A stretch of DNA of 64,000 nt. Source: Candidatus Aminicenantota bacterium. Lineage in GTDB: Bacteria > Acidobacteriota > Aminicenantia > Aminicenantales > Saccharicenantaceae. How positions within the stretch are numbered: the first letter of the stretch is position 1; each line of letters opens with the position of its first letter. Positions 44,455 through 54,475 of this stretch are shown in pieces. The DNA lies in assembly GCA_026393975.1 (NCBI GenBank), contig JAPKZD010000008.1, forward strand, positions 1 to 64,000, read 5' to 3'. The notes under the pieces are model-generated. The model did no database searches, was not told the origin of the DNA, and was given only the letters and a program-made list of their open reading frames with translations. The position numbers and the translations under genes were made by a program.

Positions 44455-44540
44455 GCTGGCTGGAGAGGGATCCTCCTTAGCCCCGCTTCCTTTTCCTTTG
44501 AAACCTTGGCGCCTCGCCAGCCAGCCTCTTAATTATTGAT
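44455..44540 (+). ncRNA. Candidate small structured RNA
   Basis: Starting 7 bp after the -10 box, arms GCTGGCTGGAGAGG (44455-44468) and CCTCGCCAGCCAGC (44512-44525) form a 14-bp stem with one mismatch, closed by a 43-base loop. An AU-rich tail (TTAATTATT) follows. The element lies in an intergenic gap opposite a convergent gene. It could be a small RNA or an attenuator-like leader; I do not recognise it as a known RNA family. Confidence 0.4.
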
Positions 44541-44644
44541 CCCAAAAAAGGCCGGTCTCGAGGGCCGTTTTCCTGGAAACCGGGGAATCACGGCCAGCCT
44601 CAACTCTGGGTTAGGAGGCCGAAGCTTCCCCTCCCCGTCGACAA

Positions 44645-47544
<2,900 letters not shown>

Positions 47545-47548
<4 letters not shown>

Positions 47549-48478
47549 TGGTGGTTTCCTTGTTTTTCCTTGCTTCGTTTCTGCTGATACATCAGAAAAT
47601 CGGCGTGGGCCAGGAAATCGTCGAGCTGCTGGTATTTCTGGGGGTCGACGTGGACGAGGCCCATGCTTACGGACAGGCGCAGGTTCTTGAACTTTTTCAA
47701 GCGGAACGCCTGGACGCCCTCCTCGATCCTGGCCGGGAGGGCCCGTTCGCCCAGGCCCTTGGAGCGCATGGCCAGGACGGCGAACTCGTCCCCGCCGATC
47801 CGGCCGATGACGTCGGATTCCCGGAGCCTGTTCCTGAGAATGGCGGCGACGCCCTGCAGGAGCAGGTCCCCGACCGCGTGGCCGCAGGTAATTGTCTTTC
47901 TTGAGGCGCTTGGCGATCTTCATCTGCTGGAGACCGAAGGTGAAGAAGCCCCGGCGGTTGTAGAGGCTGGTGAGGTGGTCGGTCAGGGACAGGCTTTCGA
48001 GCTTCTCGTTGGTCATCTGGAGCTTGCGCCGGGCGAGTTCGAGCTTCCTATCCGCCGTTTTCCTATCGGTGATGTCGACGAGGATGCCGTCGAGGTGGTG
48101 GATCGACCCGTCGGGCCCCTTGACGCCGCGGCAATAGTCGCGAACCCAGAATCTCCGGCCGTCGACGCGCCGGAGCTCGAACTCCTGGAACGACGTGGGC
48201 TTCGAAGACAGCTTCTTGAGGAGCCGGGAGCGGTCCTCGCTTCTGACGTAGAAATCCTTGACGTTGCAGTTGAAGAGGGTCTGGGGCCTCTTGTGGCCCA
48301 GCATCCGGGCCAGGACGGCGTTGGCCTCGATGATCATGCCGTCGAGGGTCGTCCGGTAGACGCCGACGGGGAGCTGTTCGACGAGCGCCTTGTAGCGGTC
48401 TTCGCCGACCCGGAAGGCGGACGTGGCAGGCGCGTCCGGCGGCGTCCGCTTCGGTCTTTTGCGCTGTCTCTCGGCCAT
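47545..48478 (-). pseudogene. PAS-GGDEF gene with an internal deletion/frameshift
   Basis: The first frame encodes a PAS domain (VGVYRTTLDGMIIEANAVLA and FWVRDYCRGV, then HHLDGILVDITDRK) and the start of a GGDEF domain (LTSLYNRRGFF, then AKRLKKDNYL). There the frame breaks near 47885. The rest is found in another frame: GHAVGDLLLQGVAAILRNRL, then GRIGGDEFAVL and LSVSMGLVHVDP. About 15 residues that normally carry the metal-binding FxDLDxFKxxND segment are missing at the break. The product would be truncated. It ends by overlapping the S9 peptidase start. A sequencing error cannot explain the missing residues fully. Confidence 0.75.
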
Positions 48479-48624
48479 GCGCGAATGAATTTAACAAAGA
48501 CGCCTCGTATTGTCAAAACGCCATACGCGTTCAGACACATAGGTGACACCCTCGGCGGAAAGGTGTAGGAATAAAAGAGGGCCGTTTCCGCCTAAACGCC
48601 CCTCGGGGGGACGGCGTATTCTCT

Positions 48625-49197
48625 ATGGAAAAGGGAAAGAAGCCCTTCATGAACGAAAAAGAGATCATCGACGGCTGCCTTCGGGGGAGCCCCGTTTCCA
48701 GCCGGGCGATGGTCGATGCTTATGGGAATTTGGTCATGGCCGTGGCCCTCAACGTCGTCGGCAACAGGCAGGACGCCGAGGACGTCTGCCAGGAGACCTT
48801 CCTCCAGGTCTTCCGCCATCTCGCGCGTTACGACCGGTCGAGGAGCTTCAAGACCTGGCTTCTGACCATCGTCTACAGGAGGTCGCTCGACATGATCAGG
48901 AAAAAGCGGCGCTTTTCCGAATTCTCGGTCCGGGCCCGCTTCGAGCCGGCCGTCGCCGAACGGGGCGGAAATCCCCATCCCGCCGACCCCAAACCATTGC
49001 CTTCGGCCCTCCTGGGACGCCTCTCGCCGCGCGAACGGACGGCCCTCTGTCTTTGGGCGAACGAGGGCTATACGGCCCGGGACATCTCCGAGGTCCTCGC
49101 GTGCTCCGCTTCGACGGCCCGCGTCTATCTCTTCACCGCCCGCCGGAAAATAAAAACCTTGCTGGAGAACGACCATGGCCTTCTGCAAAATGGTTGA
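48625..49197 (+). CDS. ECF-type RNA polymerase sigma factor
   Basis: The 190-residue protein has sigma region 2 (VALNVVGNRQDAEDVCQETF, KTWLLTIVYRRSLDMIRKKR) and region 4 (LSPRERTALCLWANEGYTAR, SASTARVYLFTARRKIKTLL). It is the partner of the overlapping anti-sigma gene (23-bp overlap). The start could also be ATG 48649. It heads a cluster of sigma, anti-sigma and TonB-domain genes that parallels the one at 34-35.7 kb. Confidence 0.9.
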   Translation: MEKGKKPFMNEKEIIDGCLRGSPVSSRAMVDAYGNLVMAVALNVVGNRQDAEDVCQETFLQVFRHLARYDRSRSFKTWLLTIVYRRSLDMIRKKRRFSEFSVRARFEPAVAERGGNPHPADPKPLPSALLGRLSPRERTALCLWANEGYTARDISEVLACSASTARVYLFTARRKIKTLLENDHGLLQNG

Positions 49198-49651
49198 TGT
49201 CATCTACGCCGCCCTGCCTATCCGGCCGCTCCGGGCTTTTCTCATCCGGAGCCACATGGAAAGCTGTTCGCGCTGTCAGGCGCGGCTCCTCAGCCGGGCG
49301 GAGGCGGGGAAGCTTTTCGTGGCTTCCGATCAGATCGGGAACACCGAAGGCCTTTGGCAGCGGATATCCGTCCGAACCGGGAGCGGGACGCCAGTCCCGG
49401 AAGCACCGCCGACCCCGGCGGGCGCGGGCTGGCGATGGGCCGCGGCCGTGGGCACCGCGGCCGTCGTCGCCGTGACCGGCTTCTGGCTGCTCCGGGAGGT
49501 CGAGAAACCGGGCTTCGGTCCTGGCTTCGTCGGCGCGGCCGACCGGTTTCAAATCGATTACGTCAATGTGGGCGGCGCGCCCGCCCAAACCTTCGTCTAC
49601 CAGCCCCAGGGGACGGACACCGTCTTCGTCTGGGCGACAAAAAATCCTTGA
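49175..49651 (+). CDS. Zinc-finger anti-sigma factor with one membrane helix
   Basis: In the 158-residue protein H27, C31 and C34 (HMESCSRC) form a ZAS-type finger that should bind the overlapping sigma factor. A membrane helix at about 87-104 anchors it, and the C-terminal 50 residues are periplasmic. In the paralogous cluster at 34.7 kb this role is fused to a TonB domain; here it is a separate gene followed directly by the multi-TonB protein. Confidence 0.85.
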   Translation: MAFCKMVDVIYAALPIRPLRAFLIRSHMESCSRCQARLLSRAEAGKLFVASDQIGNTEGLWQRISVRTGSGTPVPEAPPTPAGAGWRWAAAVGTAAVVAVTGFWLLREVEKPGFGPGFVGAADRFQIDYVNVGGAPAQTFVYQPQGTDTVFVWATKNP

Positions 49652-49664
49652 TTGGAGGGGTGAG

Positions 49665-51383
49665 ATGAAAAGAACGATCCTATTCTTGCTGGCAGGAACC
49701 CTCGTCGGGTTATGGGCGGCCATGCCGCCGGCCGCGGCGGGCGGCGATGAAGCCGTCCAAAGCGCGAAAACGGCCGCTTCCGCCTTCGAGCTGAAGATGC
49801 GGATCCTCGAGGGGGTCCGGGAGAAATCGGTGGAGCCGGCCAAGCCGGTGACCTCGTCCTACCTCAAGTTCATGAACTTCATCAACTTCGACTCCGAGGA
49901 GGACCTGGCCGCCGAACAGCAGATCAAGAAGGTCTATAACCTGAAGGATGTCAGCCTCTTGACCGAAGCCAACCTCGTCTGGGTGAAAGACAAGTCCGAG
50001 AAAGCCTTCCACATGTTCCGGCTGAACGGCCAGGAATACCTGGTCATGGTCACGCCCGGCCGCTTGCCCGAACGAAACCACTTCCGGATCGAAGTTTACG
50101 AACAGAGCCGCGATAAAAAGGCCAACCTGCTGGACTCGGAATTCTCACTTCCGGACAAAAGCGCGGCCGTGTTCGGCTTCGAGGACACGCAGCTCAAACC
50201 CTATTTCATTACTTTGAGAGTCGCGCGCTGGCTCGGCGAGCCGACGGGCGCCGGCGGGGAAAAGATCGATGTTCCCGGCGGTGTCGTCGCCGGCGTGCTG
50301 AGCGGGGGGGGGAAGGTCATGCCGCCCAAGCTCATCAAGACGGTTGACCCAGTTTATCCCGAAGAGGCGAAAAAAGGCGGGGTGGAGGGAGTCGTCATCA
50401 TGGAAGCGACGACGGACCTCTACGGCCGGGTCGCCGGGATCAAGGTCCTCAGGAGCATCCCCGCCCTCGACCAGGCAGCCGTGGACGCCCTCAAGCAATG
50501 GGTTTACGAGCCCGTGGTCATCGACGGGAAACCGCAAGAGGTCACTTTCACGGTGACCGTGAGGTTCACTCTCGACGAGCAGAAGAAGCCGGCAGGCGGG
50601 GGCGTGGTGGGAGGCGTCCAGGGCGGCGTATCCACGGGTGTCGGGGGCGGTGTTGTTGGAGGAGTCGAAGGCGGTGTCACGGGCGGTGTCACGGGCGGTG
50701 TCACGGGCGGCGTCGCCGGGGGAGTTTCGGGGGAGGTCATGACCCCCCAGGAGCTCCAAAAGTACGAAGGGGACGCCGTCCGGGCCGTGGACGACATCAA
50801 GCCCCCTAAGCTCATCAAGCAGGTCAACCCCGTCTATCCGCAGGTGGCCCGCCAAGCCCAGGTCGAAGGGATGGTCATCCTCGAGGCCAAGACCGACGAG
50901 CAGGGCAACGTCATCGGCGCCAGGATCTTGAGATCCATCCCCATCCTCGATCAGGCGGCTATTGACGCGGTCAAACAATGGAAATACGAACCCCTGATCA
51001 TCGCCGGCAAGCCCCGCAAGGTCCTCTTCACCGTCACCGTCCGCTTCATGCTCAAAGAAGGCGACAAGGGGAAGACGCTCGATAAATTCGCCCAGGGCGC
51101 GGTCCGGGCCGAGAACGACATCAAGCCGCCGAAGCTCATCAAAGAAGTCGCCCCTGTCTATCCCGAGGTCGCCCGGGTGGCTGTGATCGAAGGCGTCGTC
51201 ATTCTCGGGGTCAAGACCGACGAGGAAGGCCGGGTCAAGGACGTCATGGTCCTGCGCTCGATCCCGCTTCTCGACCAGGCGGCCATCGACGCCGTCCGGC
51301 AGTGGGTCTACGAGCCGCTGGTCATCGATGGCAAGGCGGTCCCCGTCGTCTTCACCGTGACCGTTCGCTTCACGCTCAAGTGA
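49665..51383 (+). CDS. Exported protein with three TonB C-terminal domains and GGV repeats
   Basis: The 572-residue protein starts with a signal peptide (about 1-25) and has a unique N-terminal domain (about 30-200). Three TonB C-terminal domains follow (about 218-304, 377-463 and 485-572), each with PVYPE/Q…VEGVVI and (V/K)QW(V/K)YEP motifs. Between the first two lies a GGV tetrapeptide tract (about 311-358). There is no membrane helix after the signal peptide, unlike classical TonB, so it should be a free periplasmic protein or be anchored by others. GGAGGGGTGAG precedes ATG 49665. It follows the anti-sigma gene by 13 bp. Confidence 0.88.
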   Translation: MKRTILFLLAGTLVGLWAAMPPAAAGGDEAVQSAKTAASAFELKMRILEGVREKSVEPAKPVTSSYLKFMNFINFDSEEDLAAEQQIKKVYNLKDVSLLTEANLVWVKDKSEKAFHMFRLNGQEYLVMVTPGRLPERNHFRIEVYEQSRDKKANLLDSEFSLPDKSAAVFGFEDTQLKPYFITLRVARWLGEPTGAGGEKIDVPGGVVAGVLSGGGKVMPPKLIKTVDPVYPEEAKKGGVEGVVIMEATTDLYGRVAGIKVLRSIPALDQAAVDALKQWVYEPVVIDGKPQEVTFTVTVRFTLDEQKKPAGGGVVGGVQGGVSTGVGGGVVGGVEGGVTGGVTGGVTGGVAGGVSGEVMTPQELQKYEGDAVRAVDDIKPPKLIKQVNPVYPQVARQAQVEGMVILEAKTDEQGNVIGARILRSIPILDQAAIDAVKQWKYEPLIIAGKPRKVLFTVTVRFMLKEGDKGKTLDKFAQGAVRAENDIKPPKLIKEVAPVYPEVARVAVIEGVVILGVKTDEEGRVKDVMVLRSIPLLDQAAIDAVRQWVYEPLVIDGKAVPVVFTVTVRFTLK

Positions 51384-51395
51384 AGCGGGAGGGCA

Positions 51396-51473
51396 TCAGA
51401 ACGTCCTGAAGACATTGAAGCCGATGTGGAAGTCGAAGTTGCCGAGGCGCAAGTTTCCGCCGGGGACGAACGA
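51396..51473 (-). pseudogene. C-terminal crumb of an outer-membrane beta-barrel protein
   Basis: The minus strand reads SFVPGGNLRLGNFDFHIGF followed by NVFRTF and a stop (TGA at 51396-51398). The alternating pattern and final phenylalanine are typical of the last two strands of an outer-membrane protein. The rest is missing, cut off exactly at the stop codon of the cytochrome gene upstream. Confidence 0.4.
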
Positions 51474-51839
51474 CTACTTGAGCCCGGCGACCCATGTTTC
51501 GACGATTTGAAGTTCCTCAGCCGTCAGGGCCTTGCCTGGAGGCATGGGCTTGCCCTTGATGCCGCTTTCCCGGCGGACTTTCTTGAGGATGTAGCTCGCT
51601 TCCGGGGCTTTCGAGTCGATGATCTTCAGTTCGGGGACTTCCGAACTCGAACGGTCGATGACCGCAGCGACGTTGGCCGGTTCGAAGTTCAAACCCTTGG
51701 GTGGGAACTTGCCCTTATGGCAGACAGCGCACCTTTTTTGAAGTAGGGTCTTGACGCTGTCGGGGACGTCCGCCGCGGCCCATGCGCCGAGGGCCGTGAT
51801 CAATAGCACGATGGCGAAAAGAATGGAAAACCGTTTCAT
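51474..51839 (-). CDS. Exported single-heme c-type cytochrome
   Basis: The 121-residue protein has a signal peptide (about 1-22), one heme site CAVCH (about 35-39) and a likely axial methionine in KPMPPG. It belongs to the small cytochrome c group often seen next to Planctomycetes/Acidobacteria enzymes. AAAGGAAAAAGAG precedes ATG 51839; the upstream in-frame ATG at 51887 is less likely. It may shuttle electrons for an unlinked oxidase or dehydrogenase. Confidence 0.82.
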   Translation of the reverse strand: MKRFSILFAIVLLITALGAWAAADVPDSVKTLLQKRCAVCHKGKFPPKGLNFEPANVAAVIDRSSSEVPELKIIDSKAPEASYILKKVRRESGIKGKPMPPGKALTAEELQIVETWVAGLK

Positions 51840-51938
51840 CTCTTTTTCCTTTAAGAGGATCATCAGCCGCTTTTCCGCTTGCGTCACCGACGCCGCGAAG
51901 GGCAGCCACCCAACGGTGTCCCCGCCGCGGGATGCGGC

Positions 51939-52733
51939 CTATCGCATCTTCGAATAATCGAATTCGGACCCGAACACGCTGTGGGGTATGAGGTAAACGA
52001 GCAGGGTGACGAGAGACGCCGCCAGGACGAACGGTCGGGCAGGCTTGCCCTTACGGCCGGCGATGAGGGCCGCGATCCAGAACAGGAGGGCGACGAGGGT
52101 CTTGTTGTCCGTGAGGTCGGTGCCGACCGGGAACCCGGCCCAAGCGACACCGAAGGCGAACTTCTGAACGAGCGGGCCGAGGATGAAGCCCCCGACGAAG
52201 AGAAGGGCGACCGCCCAGAGGACGAAGCGCCGGGGGTTTCGCTTCTTGTCGAGCGCGGCCAGGCCGGCCGCCGTCGACAGGAGCATCCCCGCGAACATGA
52301 CCAGTACGTGGGGGACGATGATCCAGGCCGGGACGGGGTCCTTGAAACGGATGATGACCGGGTCCTCGCCCGCAACCGGCGTGGTCACGTATCCTCCGGT
52401 CAGGTTGATCGTGTAAAGGAGCTTCCCGGCCGCCGGCTGTTGGGGCAGAAGTCCGACGAGATCGCCGCCCTCGCGGGTGAGCACCACGCGGGTCCACGCG
52501 TCTTCGGTCTTGAACCGCTTGTAGTCGAGATAGCCTTGGAGCGGGGCCGGCGCGGGGATCCGGACCTCGGCGTCGCGGACGGTCTCGGCGCTGCGGGGCA
52601 GCTTGAACTTGACCTCGGTCCCGGCCACGACCGCCTTTCCCCGCAGGGGGTAGGTCGGGCCTGTTATGCGTTGGTAGACGGCCGACCCGAGGGTGATGAC
52701 GACCGCTAGAAACCAGAAAATTGTTTTCTTCAT
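51939..52733 (-). CDS. Membrane protein with periplasmic N-terminal domain, unknown function
   Basis: The 264-residue protein has an N-terminal signal or anchor helix, a beta-rich extracytoplasmic domain (about 25-130: VVAGTEVKFKLPRSAETVRD, then LLYTINLTGGYVTT) and about four membrane helices in the C-terminal half. I do not recognise the family. It lies 8 bp downstream of the LiaF-like gene and is probably co-transcribed with it. Confidence 0.75.
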   Translation of the reverse strand: MKKTIFWFLAVVITLGSAVYQRITGPTYPLRGKAVVAGTEVKFKLPRSAETVRDAEVRIPAPAPLQGYLDYKRFKTEDAWTRVVLTREGGDLVGLLPQQPAAGKLLYTINLTGGYVTTPVAGEDPVIIRFKDPVPAWIIVPHVLVMFAGMLLSTAAGLAALDKKRNPRRFVLWAVALLFVGGFILGPLVQKFAFGVAWAGFPVGTDLTDNKTLVALLFWIAALIAGRKGKPARPFVLAASLVTLLVYLIPHSVFGSEFDYSKMR

Positions 52734-52741
52734 CGGCGGGC

Positions 52742-53434
52742 CTACTCCTTGACTTCGATCGAGCCGAGGACGGCCGATCCCTTGATGAAGAGCGTCCCCG
52801 TTTTCTCGGCGTCGGGGATCGTCTTTTTACGGCTGTCCATCGAGCCGAGGACGGGCGTCCCCTCGAGGACGACCTGCCACTCGTGCGGGACGGTGAGCTC
52901 GATGTTGCCGAGGACGACGGACAGAATCAGCGTCGCCTGGCCGCCGGAGAGGCGCGCCCCGCGGAAGTCGACTTCGGCCGAACCGAGGACGACGTCGGCC
53001 TTGCCGCCCTTGAAGTTCTGGGATTCGACCTTGCGCGACGTCCCCGAAAGGACCTGGCTGATGGCCAGGTCGTCAGCGGTTATTTCAGGGATTTTTTTTT
53101 TGTTCCAGGACAGGGACGGCCGGAGGAGGATCCAGAAACCGACCCCGATGATGGCCAGGGGCCAGACGAAGTGCCAGACCGTCCGGTCGAAGATCCGCAT
53201 CCGGACAAGGAGGAAGAACGCCCCGAAGATGATGAAGAATACCCCCGACCCGACGTTCTTGAAATTGTTGCTGAGGAGGATCGAGATGCCGATGAGGATA
53301 AACACGATGGGCCAGTAGTGTCGGACGAGGTGGCCGAAATCCAGGCGCCCCATCTGGTCGAACAGGAAAAGCACGCCCAGAACGATGAGTAAAAGGCCCC
53401 AGAAAATGCGGCCTTGGATTTTCCGTTCGGTCAT
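52742..53434 (-). CDS. LiaF-like membrane protein (cell-envelope stress family)
   Basis: The 230-residue protein has four membrane helices in the first 110 residues (from WGLLLIVLGVLFLFD) and a C-terminal beta-rich domain with repeated VLGSxEV units (ADVVLGSAEVDF, VVLGNIELTVP, PVLGSMDS, AVLGSIEVKE), as in LiaF/YvqF-type proteins. In Firmicutes LiaF inhibits a two-component system, but none is encoded here, so the role is open. It heads a two-gene leftward unit. Confidence 0.82.
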   Translation of the reverse strand: MTERKIQGRIFWGLLLIVLGVLFLFDQMGRLDFGHLVRHYWPIVFILIGISILLSNNFKNVGSGVFFIIFGAFFLLVRMRIFDRTVWHFVWPLAIIGVGFWILLRPSLSWNKKKIPEITADDLAISQVLSGTSRKVESQNFKGGKADVVLGSAEVDFRGARLSGGQATLILSVVLGNIELTVPHEWQVVLEGTPVLGSMDSRKKTIPDAEKTGTLFIKGSAVLGSIEVKE

Positions 53435-53501
53435 TTTTCCCTCCGTTCCCGTCTAGGATACCACACCGCCCGCGGCTCTACCAAACGCGTCGAGGGCGTG
53501 G

Positions 53502-54473
53502 TCAGAACCGGCGGATGTTCATGCCGCCGCTGACTTCGACGACGGCCCCGGTCGAGAAGGCGAGGTCGCCCCGGGCCAAAGCGGCCACGGCCCGGCCGAC
53601 GTCTTCGGGCAGGCCCCAGCGTCCCTGGGGGACGAGGCCGCCGGCGATCAGCCGGTCGTACTTGTCCTTGACGCCGGCGGTCATGTCCGTGGCGATGATC
53701 CCGGGCCGGACCTCGTAGACGTTGACGCCCTTGGCCGCCAGGGCGTCGGCGAAGAGCGTGGCAATCATGCTCAGGGCGGCCTTGGAAATGCAATATTCGG
53801 CCCGAGAGGTCGAGGTGACGGCGGCTGAAATGGAGGTGATGAAGATGATGGAGGACGGCGCGTCCGGGCGCGCATCTTTCCGTGCGGCCATCCTCCTGGC
53901 CGCGTTCTGGGTCAGGAAGAACGGCCCCCGGGCGTTGACGCCGAGGAGCCGGTCGTAGCTCTCCGGCGCCGTCTCCAGGATGTCGACGCGTTTCGCCGGG
54001 GCGACGCCGGCGTTGTTGACCAGGACGTCGATCGTGCCGAATTCGGCGACGGCCGCGTCGAGCATCCGGTCGTGATCCTCGAGCCGGGCGATGTCGCCCG
54101 CGACCGGCAGGAACCGCCGGCCGAGCTTTTCGACTTTCTCTTTAACTTCGAAAAGCCCTTTCTTCCTGTTCCGGGGATCGAAGACGATGTCGATCCCGGC
54201 GATATCGTAACCCTCCCGTGCCAGCGCCAGGACGATGGCCCGGCCGATGCCCTGCCCGGCGCCCGTGACGACAGCGACGGGGGCCCCGAGCTCTGCTCGG
54301 GGTTCCACTTTCGCCGTACTCGCCCGTGCATATAAATCACGGGCGTGTGCAGCGACGGGGGCCCCGAGCTCTGCTCGGGGTTCCACTTTCGCCGTACTCG
54401 CCCGTGCATATAAATCACGGGCGTGTGCAGCGACGGGGGCCCCGGGCGGCGACTTACGCTCCTTATTTGCCAC
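53502..54473 (-). CDS. Short-chain dehydrogenase with two repeat units inserted in its N-terminus
   Basis: The 323-residue NAD(P)-dependent oxidoreductase has the classical SDR motifs TGAGQGIG, NNAG and the catalytic Y-x3-K (AEYCISKAAL) with a serine in ITSIS. The GTG start at 54473 is preceded by GAGGAGGATT (54479-54486) and lies 2 bp after the flavoprotein stop. The first 15 residues (VANKERKSPPGAPVA) are followed by two exact 26-residue copies of AHARDLYARASTAKVEPRAE then LGAPVA, encoded by tandem palindromic DNA units, before the Rossmann fold resumes at VVTG. Removing both units restores a normal N-terminus. The last gene of the flavoprotein operon. Confidence 0.88.
   Translation of the reverse strand: MANKERKSPPGAPVAAHARDLYARASTAKVEPRAELGAPVAAHARDLYARASTAKVEPRAELGAPVAVVTGAGQGIGRAIVLALAREGYDIAGIDIVFDPRNRKKGLFEVKEKVEKLGRRFLPVAGDIARLEDHDRMLDAAVAEFGTIDVLVNNAGVAPAKRVDILETAPESYDRLLGVNARGPFFLTQNAARRMAARKDARPDAPSSIIFITSISAAVTSTSRAEYCISKAALSMIATLFADALAAKGVNVYEVRPGIIATDMTAGVKDKYDRLIAGGLVPQGRWGLPEDVGRAVAALARGDLAFSTGAVVEVSGGMNIRRF
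54273..54428 (-). repeat. Two tandem 78-bp palindromic units inside the SDR gene
   Basis: Units 54273-54350 and 54351-54428 are identical and 78 bp (26 codons) each. Each contains a hairpin with arms CCCCGAGC/GCTCGGGG and one with arms CGCCCGTG/CACGGGCG. They belong to the same family as 37774-37870 and 54487-54590 but lack the third hairpin. A partial third end (GACGGGGGCCCCGGG) follows at about 54432. Confidence 0.9.
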
Positions 54474-54475
54474 GC

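Larger units (their letters stand above)
44293..44644. other. Intergenic region with divergent promoters and candidate small RNA
   Basis: The msrAB promoter faces left and a strong promoter faces right, but no gene follows the latter before the convergent S9 peptidase ends at 44645. See the separate entries for promoters and the candidate RNA. The open frame 44335-44532 spans the promoter and has no coding character. Confidence 0.5.

Noticed and set aside
44335-44532. 65-residue plus-strand ORF between msrAB and the S9 peptidase
   Set aside because: It runs through the strong promoter and hairpin; the peptide has no coding character.
54273-54428. Two direct repeats considered as a minimal CRISPR
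   Set aside because: The 78-bp units abut without spacers, contain internal hairpins and are translated in frame; no cas genes are present.
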